Source: Dasypus novemcinctus
Lineage: Eukaryota; Chordata; Mammalia; Cingulata; Dasypodidae
Direction: 5' to 3'
NCBI RefSeq assembly: GCF_030445035.2
Contig: NC_080704.1
Coordinates: 26,330,499-26,394,498 of the forward strand
DNA: 64,000 bases
Made by a program: the position numbers and the translations under genes. The notes beneath the pieces were generated by a model, which was given only the letters and a program-made list of their open reading frames with translations, did no database searches and was not told the origin of the DNA. Numbering within the stretch: position 1 is the stretch's first letter; every line of letters begins with the position of its first letter. Below are positions 12,733 to 25,485 of this stretch, one piece after another.

Positions 12733-13195
12733 TCATGGGAAATTGCCATTTGACCTACAACCCCACTGCCAGGTATATACGCAAAGAGCATGAGAACAGG
12801 GCTACAAACAGATACTCATACACCAATGTCTGTAGCAGCATTGCTCACAATTGCCAAAAGCTGGAAACAACCCAGGTGTCTATGACCAAATGAATGGATA
12901 AACCAAAGGTGTTAAATACACATAATGTATTATTAATTGCCCATCAGAAAATAAATGAAGATGTGAGACATGCTGCAACGTGGAAGAGCCTTGAAAACAT
13001 TATGCTCAGGGAAACAAGCAAGACACATAAGGAAGGACAAAAATTGCATGATGTCACTACTAAGAGAGGACAAGAAATTAGCAAATTTACAGAGATAAAG
13101 TGCAGATTAGAGGTTACCAGGGGAGGGGAGAGATGAGAGAAAGGGGGAAAGGAGAATGTGTATTTGTAAGAAAATCAATAACTAAATACAATAAA
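12733..13195 (+). mobile_element. L1M-type LINE-1 3' end
   Basis: The run 'gcattgctcacaattgcc ... ctggaaacaacccag ... aatgaatggataaac ... gaaaacattatgctc' is the familiar end of ORF2 and 3' UTR of old mammalian L1. It is strongly diverged, with no intact frame. Confidence 0.85.
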
Positions 13196-13439
13196 CCATC
13201 AGAACTCCTTTGGTTTAAAGAACAACAACAAAATGACAACAAACTTCAAGGGTCAGAGCGTCCAGGAGTACAATAGCCTTCCTACCATCATTTGGGTCAA
13301 TGTCACACCTAGCTCCTGTTGTCTTTCATCAAATCACAGGCACTTAGGTTATTTTAAGGACCTCAATAGGTTACTAAGATCAAACCCCCTCCCCATCCAA
13401 CACTTGAATCACCCCTTAGCTTCCAAAAATATTTCTACC

Positions 13440-13880
13440 TAGTAATTCAAGCCAAAAACCTGAGTAATCTGGTTTCCTCTTTCCCTAACAACAGCCTCCT
13501 ACATCTTCCAACCTCACCAGAAGATCCATCAATTTTACTGACTTTTTTTTCAAGGTGTTACTGGTGATTGAACCCAGGACCTCATACAATGGGAAGCGGG
13601 CACTCAACCACTGAGCTACATCTGGGCCCCTTGTTGTCTTTTACTGTTACCAGTTTCTACAAGCTCCATCATCCCTCAACTGATGGTTAGTAGGCCATAA
13701 CTGGTCTCCCAGGTTCCACCCTTGCACCCCTACATTCTATTCACCGCACAGCAACAAGAGTGATATGTCAATAATGTACATCTGATCATGTCACTTTCCT
13801 ACTTAAAACTCTCTAGTGGCTTCTCATCACACTTAATCCTTTATCATTGGCAAAGAGCAGCATGGTGCTGTTGGATATTA
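13440..13880 (+). mobile_element. L2 LINE 3' fragment, split by a DAS SINE
   Basis: The text 'actggtctcccaggttcc ... cctacattctattcacc ... catgtcactttcctac' matches the L2 3' region. A short antisense DAS-I SINE interrupts it at about 13545-13632. Confidence 0.65.
13545..13632 (-). mobile_element. DAS SINE, short (DAS-I-like), antisense
   Basis: It contains the antisense B box 'gattgaacccaggacctc' and the head 'ccactgagctacatc'. Confidence 0.75.
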
Positions 13881-16800
13881 TGCCCTCTGCCCTGTTGCAG
13901 TGGCTGATTTAGAAAATGTATTTGTGTATATGGATTCATGGATCCAATTTGAGAATGCTCAGAAGTGGGGGCCTCCAGATCAGAAATCACTACCCCAAAT
14001 CAGGCCATGGGATGATGCATGATCATGATTCAAGAACGCCACAGCTAAGCCACCTTCAGAGTCTCCCTAAAACTAACTTGAGATGCACAAGTAGATATGA
14101 GGGACATCTCAAAACCAAAACGTTTATCAGATAACATCATTCTTCTGATGTTAATGTTGACCTTCTATTTTTAGAAAAATCTAGATGTCAGATTTTTATT
14201 GCATATTGTTCCAATTTTGTTGGATGATACAGAGACTACTTTTCATCCACAAAACTTCATTTTCTTTTCCTCCTGGGCCTGTAGCTAGATTACAGTTAGA
14301 AGGGGCCATGCCACTGAGTTTTGGCCAATGAAATGTGGCTGGAAATGATCACCCAATCCTGAAAAGAGACCAGATTTCTGAATGACTGGACAGAGTAAAG
14401 ATACCAATATCATCTACCTTGGTAGGACTGTGACATGAGCAAGAAATAATGTCTCATGATATTAAGCCAGTGACATTTTAGGAATGGTTTGTTATGACAC
14501 TTAACCTACCCTGTCTTAGAGAAATTTAAAGAAAAAAAAGACCCTGTGATAATAATGTTAAATTTTCAAAGAGAAGACGATTCAAATCTCTACAATCTCA
14601 GATATCAGTGGGAAACTACAAAGAACTAGCAGCTCCTTAGATGGCATAAACATTCTGTATTTGCTTTTCAAGTACTAGAAATTTTCTAGCTAAAACACGG
14701 AAGAAATATTTTAACAAGTTGACTTGGGGAAAATGCTCAACATGAAGAGAACAAAATGTTTTTCAAAAGGGGAAACAGCTCAATGTGCTCCCAAAGTTCA
14801 GTCCAGGTTTTAATAGAGGACATGCAGGGTGAAGTGAAATTGCTGGACCTCTTCTGAAGTTTAAGGGGAATTTTCTTGTAAGGATAGGATGCTATTTAGT
14901 TGTCATTTAGTTTTATTTTTATTTTTCTAAAAGGATTCTTTTAACTGAGGAAACCATCCAAAGTCTTTATCCTGACCACCTTGGGATTCATAGGTTCAAA
15001 CTGAATCACTCTTCTACATATGCACCACTCATATAGTTCTTGCTAAAGCTCTATATTCATCCCATTAGATCTTCCTAGAGAATCAGGAGACATTTTTCTT
15101 TGGAATTTCCATTTTTATTACATTGACTTCCTCTTCATATATTTAGTGGTAATAATAATAATGATAATGATAATAATGTGGCATCTCTAGTGCACGTTAG
15201 ATTTGACAAAAAGCTTTCATGTCCAGTATCAAAAGTTATTGATAATACTCTAAATAATCCACTTCGCTCTGTATTCCAGGTATGGGGTTTGTTAAATTGC
15301 AACTTCCCAACTCCCTAATGTTTCCTGGACTATCACAGCCCTAAACAATAATTAGATACAGTAGCTGGTATGTATTATATAGTATTTTATTTGTGAAACA
15401 GGGATGCTTTTAACCAGAAGAACAAAACAATCAATTATCTCTAATAAAAAATTAACATGCAACCTTCTTTTTAAAATACACTCACCACATTTCAATAGTT
15501 TTCTTTTAAAACGCCTTGTTTCACTTCTCACTTTGAATATGCCCTTTCTCTTCTCTAGGAGCATCAGGTTTCCAGGTTTATGCTCTTGGTTTGCAAACAA
15601 TGGCCTGCAAATGTTTCAAATAAAACAGAACTATTTAAAAAATATATTAAATGAAGACAAGAAGGTTATCTTTGGGCTGTGTGATTGGTTCTGACATGTT
15701 CATTTGTGTTTTCCAAGTTTTCTGCATTGAGCACGAACTTTATTTTGTAATAGAAAAAGGTAAAAAGTCAATAAACATCAAATACCACTTCTAGCTGCTT
15801 AGCTTTTGGTATGCAATTACACCTAAGGACTGGTTTCCTTTCCCTTTGGTTTTAGCAGTCTCTTGTCTTTAACTTCAGACTGATTAAGCAACATGCACAG
15901 TATTGGACAGAATTAGTCTTCCTCCTCCAAAGAAGACTGTTGAGAAATGAACATCTTTTTGAGACACCTGTTTCCTTTCAACAGGGATGACAGATAAAGT
16001 CTGATTGAGAGAAATGCCAATCGTGCCATGAGGCAGATGGATTAACTTTCTAATGTTTCTTTCCTGACAGCAAATCTCAAGTTTTACCCCTATGCTTGGC
16101 AAAATATTTTGAGAACTATGGTTTGTTCAATAGAGATGATGCATTTTACTACCTCTTAGAGCAAACCATTGGTCCCTATCACCATGGCATCTGCCCTCAC
16201 CCTCAAATAAATCTCTGACAGAGCAGTAAAGAAAAGAGAAATGCCAGTCGGAACTAGGTCGTCAGTAGGAACCTATTTTTGCAGTATCTCTACTGTGACA
16301 TTTCCTCTTGCTTAAAGACATTGGTTATTCTAATTTCTTCTGCAATTTCCTCTTGAGAAAGTCTTTCCTGAAATATATTTTAGCAGAGGACAAATTTTCC
16401 CAGCAGGTATTTTGAGTTCTTGAAAAATTATACATAGACTCATGCTAGATTTCATCAAGAGTGAATTTTAGGATAATAGGCCGAACAATGATAAAACCTA
16501 TGAACCTTGCATGTGTTATGTGTATGTATGTGTGTTCAGTATTTACTGATTTAATTTTAAAGTTTCTGTCTTTAAAACTTATCAATTCTTCAACCTAAGA
16601 ACTTATCCAGCTTATTTACATTCATTTGATTATTAAGGAGACCAGGGTAAAATTCTTTAAATACAGATGAACTCCCTTCAGTCTCCTTAGGGCTATCTTG
16701 CAATTGCCAGAGGCTTCCTTCCTGGGCAGAGCAAATTTCTCCCCCTTTTCTCCAGCCTTCTTCCACAAGGATTTTCTCCCCTAAGGCCAGGGCAGCATTT

Positions 16801-17090
16801 CCAGGCCTTTCCGAGGACTAGATGAGAGAAGAGGGAGGGATGCTGACCCCCAAACCCAGAGAAGCCATGCCTAAGTTGGACCAGGTTCTGATTTTGGACC
16901 ACCAATAACCGCTTTATCACTTTGAAAAGGAGTTTGGCTTTAGCAAAAAAGGACTAATGATCTGTTCAGAACCTGATCCTAATCATTTCATTTACATACA
17001 ATCCTTTTCTGTTATAATGTCTCCTCAGGATCCCATAGTCATTCTATTCCCAGGCACCAAAAAGGAGGGAAGGAGAAATGGGGGTCAAAA
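13881..17090. other. Intergenic, no gene recognised
   Basis: The stretch is AT-rich with an ATAATG-type microsatellite at 15151-15178. No coding exon, RNA gene or well-defined mobile element could be supported. Confidence 0.55.
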
Positions 17091-17099
17091 CAGGTAAGC

Positions 17100-17305
17100 A
17101 TTGGGAGGGGATGTGACTCAAGGGGTTGAGTGCCGGCCTCCCACTTGAGAGGTCCCAGGTGTGGTTCCTGGTGCCTTCTGAAAAAACAAACAACAAGCAA
17201 AACAAATGAAAAAACCCTACTCAGGGAAGCCGATGTGGCTCAGTGGTTGAGCACCAGCTTCCCACATACGAGGTCCCGGGTTCAATCCCCAGCCCTGGTG
17301 CCACA
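17100..17305 (+). mobile_element. Two short DAS SINE units in tandem
   Basis: Units start at about 17101 and 17223 ('gggaagccgatgtggctc'). The second has a B box 'gggttcaatccccag' and runs into a (CA)n tract. A shared gtaagcatt at about 17093 and 17320 probably marks the target duplication. Confidence 0.75.
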
Positions 17306-17407
17306 CACACACACACACGTAAGCATTATATATTTACAGATAAAAAAAAAAAAACCAAAATTCTAATTAGTAAGGGGTGAATTCTTATTGCAGTGATATG
17401 TTAACTA

Positions 17408-17800
17408 GAGTAGACTATACTATTATAATAAGCCCCCAAAATATATAATGGCTCAAACACAATAAAAGTTTATTTTTTGCTCACATAATAGTCCAAAATG
17501 AGTTTCCAGGACAGTGAGTGGCTCTTCTCCTGTGTGGCGATTCAGGAATCCAGGAACTTTCTATCCTGTGGCTCTGGTACCTTCAGGGCCTTGTAGTTGT
17601 CTGTATTCAGCTGTCAAGGAAAGAAAAACATGATGGTGATGCCTTGGGAAGGAATTGACAAGTATCTTCCACTCACATTCCATTGGTGAGAACTAGTCAC
17701 ATGACCGCAACAGCAAGGGAGGCTGGAAAACCCAATCTTGCTGTGTGCCCTAGAGGAAAAAGGAAAAGTATTTGGTGAACAGTCAACAATCTCTGCCATA
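17408..17800. mobile_element. Ancient mammalian interspersed repeat, family not named (copy B)
   Basis: It shares 'aaacacaataaaagttta' with 11785-12150 and ends with 'aacaatctctgcca', typical of the same widespread old family. It is interrupted and diverged. Confidence 0.45.
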
Positions 17801-17830
17801 AGTGATCTAAATCTGTTTTATTCACTCTTG

Positions 17831-18212
17831 TGATAAATAAAATCAAATATGCTCAATATGGAGGCGCAGGGCTAGATCCCACCGCAAGTTTCTATTTCCT
17901 GTAAATACCCATGGTCTGAAGACCAAATTTAAATACAGCCAGATCTTTATCAACTATTACCAGATAATGTCCTTGTCCTTGTTTAAGCCACCACCTGCTT
18001 CCCACTTTGTAAGACCCCTGCCTAAGTAAAATGGAAACTTATCGTCAGCCAGTCAGTACATAGCCTCACTTGCTTCCTCATTGTCCTAAAGGAGCTTCTC
18101 CTTTCCACCCCCTTGGGGTAGCTTTCTTCTCCTTTATATAGTGATGCTATGCATGAATACCTCAATAAAGCTGTGAGATCCAGAGTTGCATGAAAAGTTT
18201 TTCTTTTAAGCT
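17831..18212 (+). repeat. 5' LTR of the endogenous retrovirus
   Basis: It starts with TG (tgataaataaaatc), has a possible TATA-like stretch at 18135-18140 and an AATAAA poly(A) signal at 18164-18169, followed by 'gctgtgaga'. It aligns along its length with 24693-25075. The end is set by alignment and may be off by a few bases. No clear primer-binding site could be matched after it. Confidence 0.8.
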
Positions 18213-19767
18213 TTGGCATCTCTGAAGACCCAGAAGGCAAGGCCACTGCTGATGGCTCTGGATATAAGAAAGGCACCATGGAACTTTTGAGGTCTCTGTC
18301 CTCTCTCTGCACGGTTTCCAAGCACCATCTCTAGCTCCACTCTGTGTATTCGAGCTCTCCATCTCACTAGCTTTTAGCCCAAGGGTAGCAGGTTCAACTG
18401 ACGAGAAGACTGGAATTCTTAGCCACAATCCCTAGGCTTTTGGTGCAGTCCACAGTTTCATTTTTTGTCTTGTGCACAAGGTACGAAATGAAATGACAAA
18501 GATAGGCTCCTCAAACTCCTCAAACTTTAATTCTCCACCTTCTGACACCTCAGCATATTACAGGTTTAAAAATTATGGGACTAGAGGCTGTGCCAAAAAC
18601 CTAGAGGTGCAATGGCCATTTTGGAGAATGTTCCAGTGAGACCAATTTACTCATCTCAAGCACACTCACGAGAAAGGGCCCCCAAATTAGGCCAAATGGG
18701 ATGCCTGTTTTAAATGGAAGAATCTACTAAGAAATTGTGAGACTCAAAATAGCTTATATCAACTGGTGAGTTTTGTACTTCTATGTTTTCTGTGTTTCTG
18801 TGATTTTAGGTCTGACTCATGGCTGAATAATTTTAAATTCAAGCTTTCCACTCTCTATTTATGTCTGTCTATATGTTCAATGTATGCTGTTTCCCTATCA
18901 CTGAATGGGATTACCAAATTAATTTATAAAACTCTTCAAAAGATCTCTATTCAAATTGGCTTAAAGATAAATAAGCACTTATATTAAATTAATGCTCCTA
19001 AAGTTCTAGAAAATAAGGAAACCAAACGTCTAATATTTCCAATGGATAAGAGTATTCATGGAATAAAATCAAACATTAAAGAGAAGGGAAGTAGTGAAAA
19101 AAAATCAAACATTAAAAAAAGAGAGACTAAGTTCACATCATTTAGATAAAACTTGGACAAATGGGACTATTTATTTTATTTAAATAAAAACAGCTATGCC
19201 TTCTGAATTATCAATGTTAAGTATAATACAATCACAATTTTATTCTACTTGGGTATGCTCTTCCCAGATTTCTACAGGTTTACTGATAAAATAAGCTAGA
19301 TTATATCTAGATGTTTACAATGATGAAAAATGTAAATTCATATTTAACCAAATTGAACTATTATATGCAAAAACTTTAAGAATAATTGTGTTTTGTAGCA
19401 TGTTTGTTTGAAAACAGTTTCAAAGATCTTTTTGGTAAGTAAAGTATGCAGGAAGCACTTTGTTAAGGAAGGAGTAGTTTTGTCCTAAAATAAAATGACC
19501 AGTTATCTCAGAATGAGAAGCAGGAGTGTCTAGGACAAAACCTGAATGGAAATGGAAAGTTGTAAAAGGTTTGTGGAAAGGAATTTTATTTGTCATGGTC
19601 AAGGTTGGCTAAGATTTGATAGGCTTGTGAGATTGTTAAGAGTTTTCTCATTAGACAATAGCCTAATGCAAAACTAGAAATTTGGCTTTCTTTCTGTTTC
19701 TGTTATAATGACAGTTTTCTTGGATTATGGGTCTGCTCTTAGTAAGAGGTTATAAAAGTGTTTTCTT

Positions 19768-20140
19768 GGGAAACCGACTTTGGCCCAGTGGTTAGGGCGT
19801 CGGTCTACCACATGGGAGGTCCGCGGTTCAAGTCCCGGGCCTCCTTGACCCGTGTGGAGCTGGCCCATGCGCAGTGCTGATGCGCGCAAGGAGTGCCCTG
19901 CTACACAGGGGTGTCCCCCGCGTAGGGGAGCCCCACGTGCAAGGAGTGCACCCGTAAGGAGAGCCGCCCAGCGCGAAGGAGGGAGCAGCCTGCCGAGGAA
20001 TGGCGCCGCCCACACTTCCCCTGCCGCTGACGACAACAGAAGCGGACAAAGAAACAAGACGCAGCAAAAAGACACAGAAAACAGACAACCGGGGGAGGGG
20101 AGGGGAATTAAATAAATGAAAATAAATCTTTAAAAAAAAA
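19768..20140 (+). mobile_element. DAS SINE, long (DAS-III-like), inside the ERV
   Basis: A full-length element with B box at 19825-19835 and an A-rich tail. A perfect 14-bp duplication (aaaagtgttttctt) lies at 19754-19767 and 20141-20154. It inserted after the retrovirus. Confidence 0.93.
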
Positions 20141-20465
20141 AAAAGTGTTTTCTTAATCATCAGAGTAATCTGCCTAGAAGGCAAAGATTCTTTGTCTTAT
20201 CAGAACAATATCCTTATTGATATTTATATTGATGTTATCATCCTTTCTTGCTTTAGAAAACAAGCCCTCTTCGCTTTTAACAGGGCTGTCTTTTTAAAAT
20301 TTACAATTATATTAACTTTATTTACTCTTTTATTGTTACTTTGCTTAAATAGGGAACCAAACACTGTTTCACAGTGACCCATTTTCCTATTTAACAGAAT
20401 GTTCAAACCTGATAACTTTTTGACATTTTTGTCTTCCCAAAATCAAACCCTAAATAACATCTCAT

Positions 20466-20875
20466 TTATCCCATCACTTCCCCCACTCCCCCCTATTTTT
20501 CTTTTTCCTGTCTGTGTCCGTTCACTGTGTGATCTTCTATATCTTTTTCTCTTTTTGTCTTCTCTTCTTGTTTTTCTCCTCTAGGATTCACTGGAATTCA
20601 ATCCTGGGGACCCCTGTTGTGAAGAGATGGTCCCTGTAAATTGCACCTCCTCAGTTCTTGGTTTCTGTTGAGCCTCGCCTTGACTCTCCCCTTCATCTCT
20701 CTTTTGTTGCATCATCATCTTGCTGCATGACTCACTTATGCAGGCACTAGCATGGGCACTCAGCTCACCGCGCAGGTATGCTTTTTTTTTTTTTACCAGG
20801 CAGGTCCAGGGATCAAACCTGGCTCCTCCTATATGGTAGGCAGAAGCCCAATCACTTGAGCCACATCTGCTTCCC
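20466..20875 (-). mobile_element. Dimeric DAS SINE, antisense, inside the ERV
   Basis: Two antisense tRNA-like heads (about 20585-20620 and 20800-20875) are separated by 'ttgttgcatcatcatcttg'. The approximate target duplication is aaataacatctcatt at about 20453 and aaatgacatcttatt at about 20876. Confidence 0.82.
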
Positions 20876-22155
20876 AAATGACATCTTATTGATCTCAAAC
20901 TGTCTTTGGGATTTTCCAAAGGGTCCCTGGAAAATCACAAAGGATGTGCTTTCTCACCTTGTAAAGGAAGAGATACAATAAAGAGATTTATTTAATATGT
21001 TATGAGTTGCATGGGAAGCGTTGTCAAATTAATTGGTATTTTCTAACCTCTATGGGTAAAATTTGTATGGGTAAAATACTGTTAATGTAAACATTTCAGA
21101 AATTGCATAAAGTCCCTAGAAATCTGCCATCCATGAGATATCCTAGTACTGATCTGCCTGATAGTAGACAGCAGTAATATTACTGGTCATAATTGCAGTT
21201 ATTCTTTAAAAACTGTTACATGTCACAGAAACAACCAAACTTCCTTCTCAACTGCATCATTTTTGTAATGGCTTTTCATCAGAAATTTCACTTTTGTAAA
21301 AGAGTAGTAAGTTAACCACGGCCGTTTCAAGGCTTTTATCATCTACAGACAATTTTTATTCTGATGCTTCCCTGAAAACGCTTGCAATCACTAGGTGCTT
21401 CATCTTCAACAAAAAGGACTGTCTCAGAAACCCATGGAAATGACTCTTCCAGGTACTCTGGGACAAAGGCATCTACTGACATTGCTTAAGTAACTCTGAG
21501 ACCATACCACTGCTCAGAGTCAAGATTTCACAATTCTAGTGAAAAGGCCATTGGGTCCCGAGATTGCTAACACAAGATTGACTGGAACAAGAACTGATGA
21601 CCTAGGACTAAATGAACCTATAAAGAATGACTACAGTTTTGTTTGGATTATTGCTGATATTTTAATGTTCTATTTTCTAGATACACAGAATCCCTCACTC
21701 TTTTCCTTTAAGCTATCCATAATTCATAAAACATTCTCCTTTTTTCTCCCTGCCTGTACCCTCTGGAATTGGGAATCTCTTATTGAATATTCTGATTCTT
21801 ATAACAAAATAATTATTTGCATAGGTTCAATCAGAAACTGTCCTCGTTAACAGGATCTAATTGGAGATGCTGGTTATATAACCAAGGCTTTGACTAGAAT
21901 GTCATGTGTGAGAATATGTTCATTTTATCAGATGTGACCAGACACTTTTAAGGAACGAAGTTTGACTTTATGGAGTCAATGCTTATAAAACTCTCTTTTA
22001 AAAAAACAAAAAACAAAAAATGGCCTGGAACCAGGTTCCAGGGTTCCCCATCTTACAGGTTAGTAAAGAAAGTTACTTTCTGAACTGCAAGTGAAATCTG
22101 GTGTTGAGTCCTTGGCTTGGCTTCCTATCCTCAAGAGGATTTTCAAAGTCCAATC

Positions 22156-22592
22156 AGGGAAGCGGACATGGATCAAGTGATAGGGCCTCCGCCTACCATA
22201 TGGGAGAACTGGGGCTTGATCCCTGGGGCCTCCTGGTGAAAAAGATAGAAAGCATGCCTGCTCAGTGAGCCAGTGCCTGCACGAGTGCCAGTATGGTGAG
22301 CCCAAGTGCCCACATGGCGAGCCAGTGTCCATGCAAGTGAGCCAGGCAGCAAGATGATGATGCATCAAAAGTGAGACAAGGGAGAGTCAAGGTGAAGTGC
22401 AGCAAAGACCAGGAACTGAGGTGGTGCAATTGACAGGGAGCCTCTCTCCCTATCAGAGGTCTCTAGGATCAAATCCTGGTGAATCCTAGTGGAGAGAAAA
22501 TGAGAAGAGAAGACAGTACAGACAGCAAAAACAGCAGGGCGGGAGGAGTGGAAGGGGGGAAAATAAATAAATAAATAAATCTAAAAGAAAAT
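22156..22592 (+). mobile_element. Dimeric DAS SINE, inside the ERV
   Basis: It begins 'cagggaagcggacatgg', has a second unit from about 22425, and ends in an aaataaataaat tail. The related sequences gtccaatcag (before) and gtcccatcag (after) are the likely target duplication. Confidence 0.82.
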
Positions 22593-23313
22593 GTCCCATC
22601 AGAGTCTCCTTCCGAAAACTGTCAGCAGAAGCAAACTTTAAAAAAGCCTCTATGGTAAATTGTCATTCTTGCTGTACCTATGTAAATAATCCAGCCAAAT
22701 CTAATGAAATCAGCCTTACTTTATGATTAAGAATAATCTTTATGAGATCATCTTTGATCAAAAGGAGAGTGACCGTAGAGAAATGTTTCAGTGTAAAACT
22801 AGAGCATGGTCCTGTGGGTGATCAGATTCTGCACCTGTTCATTGTGTAAGCTATTTTGCATCCCCTTAGTAAACTATAAATAATTGCATCATTTTGGTAT
22901 AACCAGGTAAATTGGACTGGGTCCTTTGATCTTGCATATATTGTCTACCCTAAATGCCGGTCAGAAAGCTAACTTAGATCTTTTCTATACTGGGCCTCAA
23001 ATTTCCAGCAGTGGGGTAATACCCCCAATCCCTTGGCCTACCTTAATACAGGTTTCCCCCCTTCCTGTGCACCATCCTTCCTTACCTAGGAACACAGGAC
23101 CTGGAGCCAGCAGTTAGAAAAGCATCTAAGGCTAGCAAATAGAGTTTTAGCACCATCCTAAGTGCTTCCCAGGCCCTCCAGGTGGAAAGTGACAGCTTAG
23201 CATCAGTGTTCTTGTAAAACAGACAGGCTCGAGATACCCTGACCGCCCGTGAACAATGTTGCAGTTATGTTAGTAAGTCGGGCACAGTGATAGATAACCT
23301 GAAGATTTTTAAA

Positions 23314-23766
23314 AATAAATTTTTGTCTTTTTTAAAAAAAGATAAATAGGTCACACAAAATGTTATGTTAAAAAACATAAGAGGTTCCCATATACTCCCC
23401 TCCGCCCCCTTGCTCCTCCCACATCAACATCCCCTTTCATCAGTGAGGCACATTCATTGCATTTGGTGAACACACCCTGGAGCACTGCCACATCGCATGG
23501 ACCATAGTTTACATTGTAGTTCACACTCTCCCCCAGTCCATCCAGTGGGTTATGGCAGGATAAACAATGTCCTGCATCTGTCCCTGCAATATCATTCAGG
23601 ACAACTCCAAGTCCTGACAATGCCCCAAATCACACCTTTTTCTCCTTCTCCCTGCCCTCAGCAACTCCCGTGGCCGCTGTCTCCATATCAATGATACAAT
23701 TTCTTCCATTGCTAGAGTCACAATAATTCTATAGTATATAGTACAGAATACCAGCAAGTTCACTCC
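23314..23766 (-). mobile_element. L1 3' end, antisense, inside the ERV
   Basis: Minus-strand reading gives the standard L1 3' terminus of this genome. Copies of aacctgaagatttt(t)aaa at 23296-23313 and 23767-23783 form the target duplication, so the L1 entered ERV DNA. It is 5' truncated. Confidence 0.85.
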
Positions 23767-24099
23767 AACCTGAAGATTTTAAAGGACCAAGTTAAGGTGA
23801 TTTAAGATATTAGTTAGACTCAAACATTCCAATGTATAGATGGTGGGAAGATGTCAAGACACTGTGAATTGGGCCTTCTTGGTGGTGCCCTTTGAAATTT
23901 AGAACAAATCCAAAGCATCACACCAGATCACCTCACTTAATTTACACTCCAGAATCAAATGCCAATTGCCCCGTGTGTCACTGACACCAGATGGGCCTCT
24001 TTCATTGGACTCTTATTCCCTCAGTTAGACGTTAACCTACATGGAAATATGATCAGAAACTTATCTATAACAGTAGGAGAAACTGCTGAGTCCCCTGCA

Positions 24100-24521
24100 A
24101 AAGCTACTGCTGTACCACAAAAACCCTGAGATTCTTTAGCTAGAGTTGTTTTAGATAATAGGGTTGCTCTTGACTACTTGCCGGCTGAGCAAAGGACAAG
24201 TCTGTGTGTTTTCAATACCACCTGCTGTACCTGGATAAACACTTCTGGGGAAGTCGCAGTGAAGTGGCATGAAATAGTCAAACAAGCTACATGGCTCAGG
24301 CAAGAAAGTTCTTCTTCTTCTTGATCATTTTTGGTTCTCTGTGATTTCAGTTGGTTTGGGTCCTGGGGGTCCTTGGCTCAGAAGCATACTCCAAACATTG
24401 GGTGAGCATTTTACTACTCATAGTAACAGTACCAGTTTCCTTGATGTGCTGTATCCTCTCTCGAGTTTTAAACAGTTGCACCCAGCCATTTCACCAAATG
24501 GCGTCCATCCATCTAGAATGA
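24100..24521 (+). pseudogene. Retroviral env transmembrane-subunit remnant (broken)
   Basis: From 24151 one frame reads a heptad-end and cysteine motif typical of gammaretroviral transmembrane subunits (the immunosuppressive-domain region, then C-x5-CC where family members usually have C-x6-CC). That frame stops at 24322-24324. The membrane anchor and short cytoplasmic tail follow in a different frame, ending at a stop at 24519-24521. The gene is therefore broken by at least one stop and one frameshift, and its surface subunit is not recognisable. It cannot make a functional envelope. Confidence 0.8.
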
Positions 24522-24692
24522 CAGAAGCATGAAGAAAACAAAACAACCAGCCCCTTGACATCTGTAACCTAGAGTCAATCACCTAGGAGAGCCATCTAAA
24601 GCCATCAAGATGGTAACTGAGAGCAGCGTTAATGCCTTAAATTTTGATCTCAGCCCTCAGCTTGGCAGAAGGCCAGATCAAAGGGAGGAAAT

Positions 24693-25075
24693 TGATCAAT
24701 AAAATCTAGTAGACCCAACAGGGAAGCACCGAGCTAGGCCCCATGGCAAGTTTCCATTACCTGTTAATGGTCAACTTGCCCTGAAGACCAAATTTAAATA
24801 CAGCCATATCTTTATCAATTATTCCCAACCAACTTCCTTATTCCTAAGGAACCACCAGCTCTCCACTTTTTAAGACCCCCCTGAGTAAAATGGAAATGTA
24901 ATGCCAGCCAATCAGAACATTTCCTCCCTTGCTTCCGCATTTGCCATATATGAGCTTCTCCTTTCCACCCCTCAGAGGAGCTTCCTTCCACTTTCTGTAT
25001 GGGATGCTGCCCACTTCCTGAATTGCCCAATAAAGCTGTGAGAGCCTAAATTGGATGAAAGTTTTCCTTTAAACA
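24693..25075 (+). repeat. 3' LTR of the endogenous retrovirus
   Basis: It runs from tgatcaataaaatc to aaaca, with AATAAA at 25029-25034 and 'gctgtgaga' just after, as in the 5' LTR. The two LTRs differ at many sites, so the insertion is old. Confidence 0.85.
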
Positions 25076-25485
25076 CTTGAATCCCAAATATTTTTGCTAA
25101 ACACCTAACAAGGTAGATATCTGATAAATTGTTGGATAAATGTTGCAAGTGAGGAAGTGAATCACTGTGGGATTTCATTACATTTTTTTCTATTTTATGT
25201 TATATAGCTATGTTTTATATAATTTATATATTTTGTTTACTGTCTAATTAATATGAGTCTTCCCTATTTTAGAATGTCAGTCTCATATGTGATTCCAAGG
25301 CAAGTCCTCCTCCCACCCGGGCTGACGAGTGGCTCCAGAGGCCTAAAATAGGGTCAGACCAAAGTGCAGGGGCTGCTTTTGCACACATTACCCTCTTATC
25401 TGTTCAGGTTCCTCTGGGTTGAGATGGAGGGGAGGAGAGAGAAGAGAAAGGATATTTTATTCATGCCCACCCTCCGTTTTGTTGG

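Larger units (their letters stand above)
18213..24692 (+). other. Internal region of the endogenous retrovirus
   Basis: Apart from the env remnant and four later insertions, this contains diverged sequence in which I could not place gag or pol with confidence. Part of 18430-19720 and 20890-22140 may be retroviral or may be host DNA brought in by rearrangement. Confidence 0.5.
17831..25075 (+). mobile_element. Class I (gammaretrovirus-like) endogenous retrovirus, decayed provirus
   Basis: Two related LTRs in the same orientation (17831-18212 and 24693-25075) flank an internal region. A 4-bp duplication cttg lies outside both (17827-17830 and 25076-25079), as expected for gammaretroviral integration. 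A purine tract (aaagggaggaaat, 24680-24692) stands directly before the 3' LTR, as a plus-strand primer should. Envelope remnants precede it. The interior is invaded by three DAS SINEs and one L1 end. I see no intact gag, pol or env frame, so it is inert as a protein source. Confidence 0.85.
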
